Shown here: positions 32,689 to 40,160 of the stretch, in pieces
Layout of the letters: every line of letters starts with the position of its first letter
How positions within the stretch are numbered: the first letter of the stretch is position 1
Assembly (NCBI GenBank): GCA_002403155.1
Contig: DHHF01000001.1
Coordinates: 124,001-188,000 of the forward strand
Direction of reading: 5' to 3'
Origin: Sulfurovum sp. UBA4779
Lineage (GTDB): Bacteria; Campylobacterota; Campylobacteria; Campylobacterales; Sulfurovaceae
DNA length: 64,000 bases
The notes under the pieces: generated by a model
Database searches by the model: none
Told to the model about the DNA's origin: nothing
The model's input: only the letters and a program-made list of their open reading frames with translations
Translations under genes and position numbers: made by a program

Positions 32689-33343
32689 CTTCTGCCTTCA
32701 ATTGGTATCCGATACCCCGGATATTTAAAACAGCATCAGGAAAAAATTTTTTAAGCTGCGCCACATACACCCTCAATGCGCCGTCGCTAGGCATTTGGTC
32801 TGCCGCCCAAAGCCGGTCTTTGATCCTCTCGATCGTCACCACTTCCCCTTTGGACTCAAAAAGAAGCACCAACAGTTCGACAGCTTTTTGCGTCACGTCA
32901 ACGGCCTTGCCGTTTAAACATAATTTTTTTGCAACCACGTCAAGCTCATATGCCCCCAGCGCTATTTTTGTTTGCCTGGTATGGCGGCGCATCAATGCCT
33001 CGATGCGAAAAAGCAGCTCATCAAGATCGATGGGTTTTTTCATATAGTCATCCGCTCCTGCCCTGTAGCCTCTTGCAAGCGAGTCTTTGTCTTCGCGGGA
33101 TGTCAAGAAAATAACCGGGGTCATATCGTTGCTTTGGCGCAATTTTTCCAACAGGTCAAAGCCGCTTTCATAGGGCAGGTTGACGTCAAAAAGATACAGA
33201 TCATATTTGCATTGATACGTACAATCCAAAGCGCTGTAAGGATCCAATACGCAATCAACAAAAAACCCCTCTTCTTCCAAAAAATCCTGGAGTGTTTCAT
33301 TAAATAGTCTATCATCCTCAAGCACTAAAATTCGTAAAGACAT
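32681..33343 (-). CDS. OmpR-type response regulator (second system)
   Basis: 220 residues. Receiver: ILVLEDDRLF, phospho-Asp in LYLFDVNLPYESG, Lys in MKKPIDLDELL. The DNA-binding winged helix has ERIKDRLWAADQMPSDGALRVY. It is the first gene of the whole minus-strand series running to the receptor at 26686, so it may control that series. The promoter should lie in the 200 bp before 33543, shared with a divergent gene. Confidence 0.92.
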   Translation of the reverse strand: MSLRILVLEDDRLFNETLQDFLEEEGFFVDCVLDPYSALDCTYQCKYDLYLFDVNLPYESGFDLLEKLRQSNDMTPVIFLTSREDKDSLARGYRAGADDYMKKPIDLDELLFRIEALMRRHTRQTKIALGAYELDVVAKKLCLNGKAVDVTQKAVELLVLLFESKGEVVTIERIKDRLWAADQMPSDGALRVYVAQLKKFFPDAVLNIRGIGYQLKAEDV

Positions 33344-33507
33344 CTTTCTCCTTTACAAAAACATAAAAAACCATTATACCTAAAAATCATTATCCGTTCT
33401 TTTTGTTTATTTGAAAAAAACTCCGGCTTCTTATATGCCAAAACGACAGCGCTTTTTTTAGCCCCGCTCTTTAGAAAAAACTTTTGAAAAGCATAAAGTG
33501 TTTTGGC

Positions 33508-33513
33508 TATAAT
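33508..33513 (+). promoter_or_regulatory. -10 box of the multidrug-export-like gene
   Basis: TATAAT in the context TTTTGGCTATAAT, a typical Campylobacterota promoter, 31 bp upstream of the ATG at 33544. Confidence 0.6.
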
Positions 33514-33543
33514 CTGACACACAATCAACCAAAAAGGGGCTGC

Positions 33544-34218
33544 ATGCTTCAAGATGTATTTTCCAAACAGAGCGAAAAACGTATTTTGGCTATTGGTTTT
33601 CTCTCTCTTTTTGGGCTTTTTGCCCTTTTGGCATTTTACGCTGTCATCAACCCCAAAATTTTCAATATCCTTCTGAGCATCACCGCATCCAACATCCTTT
33701 TTGGAAGAATGAGCGGGCTTTCCATAGGCATTGCTTTTCAGATGAATACCTTTTGGCTTATCCTGTTCAATCTTTTGATCGAAACGATTTTGGTTTTAAT
33801 CTTCTATCCGCTCTTTGTAATGAGCTGGGAACGTTTGCATATCATCCCCTATGCGCCTTTGAGGGATTTTTTCCGACGTTCTCAAGAAAATGCCCAAAAA
33901 TACGAACCGCTGATCAAAAAATACGGCATTATCGGACTTATACTGTTTGTGCTTTTTCCGTTAAATATGACAGGCCCTGTGGCGGGAAGTTTTGTGGGCT
34001 ACCTTATGGGGCTGGGACACTTGACCACGATACTTGTTGTTATTTTGAGTACGTTTGGGGCCATTATCGTATGGACCTATTTGATTAAAAATTTTGAAGC
34101 AACCCTTATCGTCTATAGCGATACGCTCATTGCCGTACTTTCCATCACGGCAGTGATCGTTTTGCTGTGGTATTTTGTCAGAAGAAAATTTTTGAATGGA
34201 AATAAAAAAGAAGATTAG
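33544..34218 (+). CDS. Small multidrug-export/VTT-like membrane protein
   Basis: 224 residues with about six hydrophobic helices. The block KYGIIGLILFVLFPLNMTGP followed by VAGSFVGYLMGLGHLTT is typical of the small multidrug export protein family (PF06695-type). The ATG at 33544 is chosen because AAAAAGGGG lies 5 nt upstream; the frame reaches back to 33484 but that part overlaps the promoter. Substrate unknown. Confidence 0.75.
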   Translation: MLQDVFSKQSEKRILAIGFLSLFGLFALLAFYAVINPKIFNILLSITASNILFGRMSGLSIGIAFQMNTFWLILFNLLIETILVLIFYPLFVMSWERLHIIPYAPLRDFFRRSQENAQKYEPLIKKYGIIGLILFVLFPLNMTGPVAGSFVGYLMGLGHLTTILVVILSTFGAIIVWTYLIKNFEATLIVYSDTLIAVLSITAVIVLLWYFVRRKFLNGNKKED

Positions 34219-34290
34219 AGTTTCAACCCTTTTGGTTCGCCCTGCCTGCGCGGCTTCGTTTCACTCCGACCGCTTCGGTTTCGACCCTAC

Positions 34291-34312
34291 AAACGTGAAG
34301 CAGTTCACGTTT
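34291..34312. terminator. Bidirectional terminator between convergent genes
   Basis: Perfect 9-bp stem AAACGTGAA/TTCACGTTT with loop GCAG, between the ends of the plus-strand membrane gene and minus-strand fabG. The A/T arms allow function in both directions. Confidence 0.6.
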
Positions 34313-34324
34313 GCTTAACGGGTC

Positions 34325-35068
34325 TCACATATACATGCCGCCGTTTACTTTCAGCGTTTCTCCGGTGATATATGCGGCATGGTCAGAAAGCAAAAAGGCT
34401 ACGGCATCCGCCACCTCTTTAGACTCTCCGAACCTTCCCAAAGGAATCTTGGCAACAAACGCCTCTTTTACCTCATCTTTAAGCACATCCGTCATCTCCG
34501 TAGCGATAAATCCCGGGGTAATCGTATTGTATCGGATGTTTCTTGAAGCAGCTTCCAGCGCAAAACTTTTAGTCATTGCGATCATTCCGCCTTTGCTTGC
34601 CGCATAGTTTGTCTGTCCGGCATTTCCCGTCTCGCCTACGATGGATGCGATATTGACCACGGATCCGAAACGTTTTTTTCCCATTACTTTGAGCGCTTCG
34701 CGGCATCCGACAAACGCGGATTTGAGATTGGCTTCGATCACTCCCATAAACTCTTCCGTTTTCATTCGCATGGCCAGTTTGTCGTTGGTGATGCCGGCAT
34801 TGTTGACAAGATACGAAAGCTCTCCGTCCGTTTCGCTAATATGTTTGATGGCATTTACAAATGCTTCTTCGTCGCTTACGTCAAATCCGATCACTTCCGC
34901 CTTGCCGCCGTTTGCTTCGATCTGAGACTTGACTTCGTTCGCCTGCGCCTCGCCGCTTCGATAATTGATCCACACCTTCAGCCCCATCACTGCCAATGTC
35001 TGTGCGATTTGTGCTCCGATACCCCTGCTGGCACCGGTGATCAATACGTTTGAACCTGTAAATTTCAT
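34325..35068 (-). CDS. fabG: 3-oxoacyl-ACP reductase FabG
   Basis: 247 residues, a short-chain dehydrogenase. NADPH binding: LITGASRGIGAQIAQ; structural NNAG in LVNNAGITNDKLAM; catalytic Ser and Tyr-Lys in IVGETGNAGQTNYAASKGG. The C-terminal ITGETLKVNGGMYM is standard. It is separate from the acpP-fabF cluster by 8 kb. Confidence 0.96.
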   Translation of the reverse strand: MKFTGSNVLITGASRGIGAQIAQTLAVMGLKVWINYRSGEAQANEVKSQIEANGGKAEVIGFDVSDEEAFVNAIKHISETDGELSYLVNNAGITNDKLAMRMKTEEFMGVIEANLKSAFVGCREALKVMGKKRFGSVVNIASIVGETGNAGQTNYAASKGGMIAMTKSFALEAASRNIRYNTITPGFIATEMTDVLKDEVKEAFVAKIPLGRFGESKEVADAVAFLLSDHAAYITGETLKVNGGMYM

Positions 35069-35128
35069 TGTTACCCTTTTTTCCGTTTTAATTTAATTAT
35101 CTATTGCTGCTGCTTATACATGTCCCTA

Positions 35129-35470
35129 TCATTCACGCCCAAAAAGCCTGTTTTTAATCTCTTCAAAAATTTCATAATCCTGCGGAGTTATCCTGTCCGA
35201 ATAGATGACATGATTGAGCTGTTCTAAAAGATGAAACTTTGAAAGCTTGTCTTCGCGGAGCGCTTGATTGATGATCTGTATATGGGCATCCAAATCATAC
35301 GGTTCATTGACTATCCTGCGAAGAAAAGCCTCTGCCTCTTCGGGGCTGCACTGAAAATCCTGCCCCATGATTTCGCAAAAAAGCGGTGCCATTTTTTCGA
35401 TATCTCTGTGGTCTATCTTGATAATATGTGCCAGCAATGTTCCTACGGATTCTTTTATTTTCTTTTCCAT
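35129..35470 (-). CDS. TerB-like domain protein
   Basis: 113 residues from ATG at 35470, where AGAAAGG lies upstream; the ORF could be extended but without a ribosome site. All helical. The pattern LLAHIIKIDHRDIEKMAP followed by DLDAHIQIINQALREDKLSK and a terminal ITPQDYEIFEEI resembles the TerB/DjlA N-terminal domain. Function unknown; TerB proteins are linked to membrane stress. Confidence 0.6.
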   Translation of the reverse strand: MEKKIKESVGTLLAHIIKIDHRDIEKMAPLFCEIMGQDFQCSPEEAEAFLRRIVNEPYDLDAHIQIINQALREDKLSKFHLLEQLNHVIYSDRITPQDYEIFEEIKNRLFGRE

Positions 35471-35610
35471 TGCTTTTCCTTTCTTCTGCTTGGCAGTAAA
35501 AACTTTTTTCGTTTTTGTATACTGTATCGCATTTTCGCTTATATACAACGGATAATCACTTATCATCATTGAGGGTATGATGAAATAAATTTAGTCAATA
35601 CCCATATCGA

Positions 35611-37092
35611 TCAAATCAACGGCGCATCCATCTCTTGCGGGATCTCAAGCCCCATGATCTTAAGCACCGTCGGTGCGATGTTGTTAAGGCCGCCGCCCTC
35701 CTTGACTTTCTCAACACCCTCAGCGAGCACAAAACACCACACTTCGCCCACGGTATGGTTGGTCAGGATATGCCCTTCTTTGTCGCACATCTCCTCGCAG
35801 TTGCCGTGATCGCTGGTCAAAACAACGGCATATCCCTCTTTTTTGGCTTCGGTTATGATCTTGCCCAGCTCGGTATCTACCGCATGCACCGCCTGCCGCG
35901 CCGCTTCATAATTGCCCGTGTGGCCGACCATATCGCCGTTGGCAAAATTGACAATGACCAGATCGTACCCTTCTTTCATCGCCGTAAGGACTGCATCTCC
36001 TACTTCAGGAGCAGACATCTGAGGCTGCATGTCATAGGTCTTTACGTTCGGGCTGGGGATGAGTACCCTGCTTTCGCCTATGACGGGCTCCTCTACCCCT
36101 CCGTTCATAAAAAAAGTTACATGGGCATATTTTTCGGTTTCGGCCACGTGAAACTGGCTCAACCCCGCACGGCTTACTACTTCGGCCAGCGTATTTTTCG
36201 GGGATTCCTTGGGGAAAAGCACCGGATAGGCAAATGTCGCATCATATTGGGTCATCGTAGCAATGTGCAACGGGATATACCGCCGCTCGAACTTGTCAAA
36301 ATTTTTATCTCCCAACGCCGTAACGATTTCCCTTGCCCTGTCTGAGCGAAAATTGGTAAAGATAACGCTGTCGCTTTCCCTCATCCCCTCATATCCTGCA
36401 AATGCCGCCGGCTCCAAAAACTCATCGGTTTCTTTTTTGGCATAGCTTGCATCGACATATTCCCGCGGCTGCAGCGAGCTTTTTGGCATCGCTTCTGCAA
36501 TGGCTCTGTATCCTTGTTCTATTCTCTCCCAGCGGTTGTCCCTGTCCATCGCAAAAAAACGCCCGCCGATCGTGGCTACTTGGATATCCTCATCGCAAAT
36601 GGCCTCTATCTGTGCTATGTAGGTTTTTGCACTCACAGGGCTTACGTCTCTGCCGTCGGTGATCAGATGCAAAAAGACTTTTTTCCCTCTCTCTTTGGCA
36701 AGCTTTGCCAGCCCTATCGTATGTTCGATATGCGAATGCACCCCGCCGTCGCTCAAAAGCCCGACCAGATGCACCCTTTCGCTTTTTGAGAGCGTATCGT
36801 TTAGGGCCTTGTTTTGCTCTATGCTGCCCTCTTCAAGCGCTAAAGAAATTTTAACCAGATCCTGATAGAGTACCCTTCCCGCGCCGATGGTCATGTGGCC
36901 TACCTCGGAATTTCCCATCTGTCCTTCGGGCAATCCTACGCTCAGCCCATGCGTAGAGATCAGCGCTGCGGGTGCCGTTTTAAAAAGCATATCATATGTC
37001 GGTTTTACCGCATCGGAAAATGCATTGCAAGCGCTGTGCGGTTTCCATCCTATCCCGTCGGTGATAATCAAAACTGTTTTTTGTCCCTGCAT
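35611..37092 (-). CDS. gpmI: 2,3-bisphosphoglycerate-independent phosphoglycerate mutase
   Basis: 493 residues from ATG at 37092. It converts 3- to 2-phosphoglycerate with two Mn ions. The N-terminal LIITDGIGW carries a metal Asp, the phosphoserine is in GQMGNSEVGHMTIGAG, and the metal-binding VVLTSDHGNCEEM and LTNHTVGEVW are late in the sequence. Also HLVGLLSDGGVHSH. The frame runs 26 codons further upstream without a ribosome site and is excluded. Confidence 0.95.
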   Translation of the reverse strand: MQGQKTVLIITDGIGWKPHSACNAFSDAVKPTYDMLFKTAPAALISTHGLSVGLPEGQMGNSEVGHMTIGAGRVLYQDLVKISLALEEGSIEQNKALNDTLSKSERVHLVGLLSDGGVHSHIEHTIGLAKLAKERGKKVFLHLITDGRDVSPVSAKTYIAQIEAICDEDIQVATIGGRFFAMDRDNRWERIEQGYRAIAEAMPKSSLQPREYVDASYAKKETDEFLEPAAFAGYEGMRESDSVIFTNFRSDRAREIVTALGDKNFDKFERRYIPLHIATMTQYDATFAYPVLFPKESPKNTLAEVVSRAGLSQFHVAETEKYAHVTFFMNGGVEEPVIGESRVLIPSPNVKTYDMQPQMSAPEVGDAVLTAMKEGYDLVIVNFANGDMVGHTGNYEAARQAVHAVDTELGKIITEAKKEGYAVVLTSDHGNCEEMCDKEGHILTNHTVGEVWCFVLAEGVEKVKEGGGLNNIAPTVLKIMGLEIPQEMDAPLI

Positions 37093-37253
37093 GTTTATCC
37101 TTTTGCATTCCTTGTTTTGATGAAATCTTAGTATCCAAACAGCATTCTGCTCCAGGTGCTTAAACGCCAAGCAAAATATACGTCTGCATACTCAAAAATT
37201 TATTGAAATAATAGTAAAATAACCTTTCCTAAATCTTTAACGAAAGAGATGCA

Positions 37254-38312
37254 ATGCTGTTTGAACTCTCACAATTTTTTGATATCAACCTTTTCGGATA
37301 CATCTCTGTACGTGCAGGTTTTGCATTTTTTTTCGCTTTTGTTTTTACGATTGTTGCCATTCCGCACTATCTGGCATGGGCCATCTCAAAAAAAGCCAAT
37401 CAGCCCATCAACAAATACGTCCCTGCGCATGAAGGGAAAAAACACACCCCTACCATGGGGGGCGCGGTGTTTATCGCCGCGACCCTTGTTGCCACTTTGC
37501 TTTCGGCCAAACTTTCCAACCTCTACGTTTGGGGCGGAATGATGACGCTTTTGGGCTTCGGGCTGGTCGGCTTTAAAGACGATATCGGCAAAATACTCTC
37601 CGGCAATAATCTCGAAGGGCTCACGCCCAAAGGCAAAATGGCCCTTTTGATCGTTATTTCTGTTTTGGTTTCAGCTCTGCTCTTGTATGCAGGATTTCCG
37701 ACAGAGTTTTATGTGCCGTTTTTGAAAACACCCCTTTTTGATATCGGTTATTTTATGATTTTGTTTTGGGTGCTTGTTTTTTTGGCCACTGCCAATGCCG
37801 TCAACCTCACCGACGGACTGGACGGGCTAGCCACCGTTCCCTCGGTCATTGCATTGGTTTCATTGGGAGCGATCCTTTATATTACCGGACATGCGATCTT
37901 TAGCGGCTATTTGCTGATGCCCAATATCAAAGGTGTCGGAGAAATGACCATCATGGCTGCAGCACTGGCCGGAGGGCTGCTTGGATTTTTGTGGTACAAC
38001 TGTTATCCCGCCGAAGTGTTCATGGGAGACACGGGCAGTTTGGCGATCGGCGGTTTTTTGGCCTATCTTGCGATACTTGGCAAAAGCGAGGTGCTGCTTT
38101 TGTTGATAGGGTTTATCTTTGTGATCGAAACGGTTTCCGTGATCTTGCAGGTGGGAAGCTACAAGCTTCGCAAAGAGCGCATCTTTTTGATGGCGCCCAT
38201 CCATCACCATTTTGAACTCAAAAAGTGGGCGGAAAACAAAATCATCGTCCGTTTTTGGATGATCTCTTTTCTTGCCAACCTGCTGGCTCTCATCTCGTTT
38301 AAGCTTAGATGA
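37254..38312 (+). CDS. mraY: Phospho-N-acetylmuramoyl-pentapeptide transferase MraY
   Basis: 352 residues, ten transmembrane helices. It attaches UDP-MurNAc-pentapeptide to undecaprenyl phosphate to make lipid I. Key blocks: KKHTPTMGGAVF, LVGFKDDIGK, NAVNLTDGLDGLA with the Mg-binding Asp pair, EVFMGDTGSLAIGG and MAPIHHHFELKKW. murD follows after a decayed heptamer-bounded cassette, so the usual mraY-murD pair is interrupted here. Confidence 0.97.
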   Translation: MLFELSQFFDINLFGYISVRAGFAFFFAFVFTIVAIPHYLAWAISKKANQPINKYVPAHEGKKHTPTMGGAVFIAATLVATLLSAKLSNLYVWGGMMTLLGFGLVGFKDDIGKILSGNNLEGLTPKGKMALLIVISVLVSALLLYAGFPTEFYVPFLKTPLFDIGYFMILFWVLVFLATANAVNLTDGLDGLATVPSVIALVSLGAILYITGHAIFSGYLLMPNIKGVGEMTIMAAALAGGLLGFLWYNCYPAEVFMGDTGSLAIGGFLAYLAILGKSEVLLLLIGFIFVIETVSVILQVGSYKLRKERIFLMAPIHHHFELKKWAENKIIVRFWMISFLANLLALISFKLR

Positions 38313-38318
38313 TTTTAA

Positions 38319-38629
38319 AATGAGCAACGAGCAACTGAAAAACAACGATCCTTTAAATGAAAAAAGTTTTTCTTTTTCATTATGTATGGTTAAGCTGTTT
38401 AAATATATGCAAAATGATCATAAAGAGCATATTCTCTCAAAGAAGCGAATGAAACAAAATACCGGCTTGAACTTTTGCATCAGTTTGAGTATATTGATCG
38501 GGCGATGATAAAAGTATTGAACCGGACATCAATGAATTGCTCAAATTGCTCGTTTCTGGCACAAAGACCGTGAAAGGAAGTCTATGAAAAACACCAACCA
38601 CTCATTACCCATTACTAGTTACTCATTTG
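38319..38629 (+). mobile_element. Heptamer-bounded four-helix-bundle cassette C (decayed)
   Basis: It lies between mraY and murD. The left array is GAGCAAC units (38321-38336). The right array is ACTCATT, ACCCATT, ACTAGTT, ACTCATT (38599-38629), the approximate inverse of ATGAGTA/AATGGGT, related to the left units. ACACC precedes the right array, a variant of ATACC. The enclosed ORF is a deleted family member. The murD ribosome site palindrome follows. Confidence 0.45.
38320..38587 (+). pseudogene. Decayed four-helix-bundle protein gene, copy C
   Basis: From ATG at 38320 the frame reads like the other copies through EHILSKK. It then jumps into a different frame at KEANETKYRLELLHQFEYID, which corresponds to a point about 40 codons further on in the intact copies, and later shifts again by one base to SIEPDINELLKLLVSGTKTV. 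The missing block is the LRSGTS...DFINKLS core. Thus one internal deletion plus one single-base indel; the protein is not made. Confidence 0.75.
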
Positions 38630-38631
38630 AT

Positions 38632-38642
38632 AAACGGAGTTT
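38632..38642 (+). promoter_or_regulatory. Small palindrome presenting the murD Shine-Dalgarno
   Basis: AAACGGAGTTT: 4-bp stem with loop GGA, GGAG 6 nt from the ATG. It is a shorter version of the palindromes before ppk and the coiled-coil gene, and it too follows a heptamer array. Confidence 0.5.
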
Positions 38643-38645
38643 TTC

Positions 38646-39947
38646 ATGAAACCGACACTTTTTGGATACGGACTGACCACCAAAGCGATCGCCCATGCGT
38701 TAGGCGGAGGATGCACCTTTTTTGACGACAACGTCAAAGAGCCTTACACGGACGAAGAGGGCAACCGCCTCTTCCCTTCATACCTTTTTGATCCCCAGGC
38801 AAGCAGCCTTGAAGTGACCACTCCCAGCCTCAAACCTTCCCATCCGCTCATCCAAAAGGCAAAGCACCTGCTGAGCGAGTATGACTACTTTCTTGGCAAT
38901 GAGCAATTAGCGGCGAGCAGCGAGCAGCCAAAAACAGAAGTATCGCAAAGCGATACATACCGAAACTCCTCACTCCTCACTCCCCGCTCCTCACTATCCA
39001 AGCCTTTCACCATCTGGATCAGCGGTACCAACGGCAAAACCACCACCACGCAGATGCTCACCCATCTTCTGCAAAAACGCGGCGCCGTAAGCGGAGGCAA
39101 CATCGGCACGCCTTTGGCGGCGCTTAGCCCCGATGCGCCGATCTGGGTGCTTGAAACCAGCTCTTTTACCCTCCATCACACCCATAGCGCATCGCCCGAC
39201 ATCTACCTTTTACTTCCCATCACACCTGACCATCTAGACTGGCACGGCACCCCGCAGCAGTATGAAGCAGACAAACTCAAACCGCTTTTGACGATGAAAG
39301 AGGGCGAGCTGGCTTTGGTCCCCAAGGGACTGCATCTGCCCCAGACCAAAGCCTATGTAGTAGAGTATGATTCCAATGCCTTTCTGGCCGAGTACTTCAA
39401 CCTTGACAGTTCAAAAGTACGTTTCAAAGCGGCTTTTCTTCAAGACGCACTTTTGGCCCTTGCCGTGGCCAAAGTACTCTTTGACGAGATAGATTACGAA
39501 TGCATCAATGCCTTTGTGCTGGATGCACACAGGCAAGAAGAGTTCAAAGACGCCCGCGGCAGGCTCTGGGTCAACGACTCCAAAGCCACCAACCTCGATG
39601 CAGCTATCCAAGCGCTCAAAGGCTATGCAGACAAACCCATCCATCTCATCATAGGAGGGGACGATAAGGGGGTGGATCTAGCGCCGCTTTTTGAAGTGAT
39701 GAGAGCGCTTGACATTACCCTCTACACCATCGGCGCTAACGAACAAAAGCTCCTTGCCCTTGCCAAAACCTACGGCATCAAAGCGACCGCTGCGCAGACG
39801 ATCGATAACGCCGTCCAAGCCATCGACAAAGTTCATACCGCTAAAAGCGTCGCCCTGCTCTCTCCGGCCGCCGCGAGCTTGGATCAGTTCACTTCCTACA
39901 AACACCGCGGCGACACGTTTATGCAGCTGGTCAAAGCGCTGGCATAA
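38646..39947 (+). CDS. murD: UDP-N-acetylmuramoylalanine-D-glutamate ligase MurD
   Basis: 433 residues. MurD adds D-Glu to UDP-MurNAc-Ala. The ATP loop is WISGTNGKTTTTQML near residues 121-135, then GGNIGTPL, ETSSFTLHHT and the C-terminal domain with WVNDSKATNLDAA and LIIGGDDKGVD. Residues about 85-118, between the N-terminal domain and the ATP loop, are a low-complexity linker encoded by a heptamer-bounded insertion that keeps the frame. The N-terminal domain is short, as in other Campylobacterota. Confidence 0.93.
   Translation: MKPTLFGYGLTTKAIAHALGGGCTFFDDNVKEPYTDEEGNRLFPSYLFDPQASSLEVTTPSLKPSHPLIQKAKHLLSEYDYFLGNEQLAASSEQPKTEVSQSDTYRNSSLLTPRSSLSKPFTIWISGTNGKTTTTQMLTHLLQKRGAVSGGNIGTPLAALSPDAPIWVLETSSFTLHHTHSASPDIYLLLPITPDHLDWHGTPQQYEADKLKPLLTMKEGELALVPKGLHLPQTKAYVVEYDSNAFLAEYFNLDSSKVRFKAAFLQDALLALAVAKVLFDEIDYECINAFVLDAHRQEEFKDARGRLWVNDSKATNLDAAIQALKGYADKPIHLIIGGDDKGVDLAPLFEVMRALDITLYTIGANEQKLLALAKTYGIKATAAQTIDNAVQAIDKVHTAKSVALLSPAAASLDQFTSYKHRGDTFMQLVKALA
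38898..39000 (+). mobile_element. In-frame heptamer-bounded insertion within murD
   Basis: The left array (38898-38929) has GAGCAGC-type units; the right array (38962-39000) has ACTCCTC units. Between them lies a perfect hairpin GTATCGC-AAA-GCGATAC (38940-38956) followed directly by ATACCGAAA, exactly the layout seen after the ORFs of cassettes A and B. About 103 bp, translated as 34 residues without a stop. It separates two conserved blocks of MurD that are normally adjacent. Confidence 0.6.
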
Positions 39948-40160
39948 ACGACTCCCGACCAAATCTTTCTCTGCCGCAAAAAACCGGACAGTTCTATTTT
40001 TTATAATTTAAATATTTTTTCATAAAAAAAATGATAATTAAAAATTTTTAAATCCCCCCCTCCCAGCCAACTTTTTCAAAAAAAACTTAAATTTAATACC
40101 TGTTTAAGTATGGTTCTATTAAACTGATTTAAATATTCTATAAAAAAAGGGGGAGCAAGT

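Noticed and set aside
33484..33543. N-terminal extension of the multidrug-export-like protein
   Set aside because: The extra residues overlap the TATAAT box; the ATG at 33544 has a proper ribosome site.
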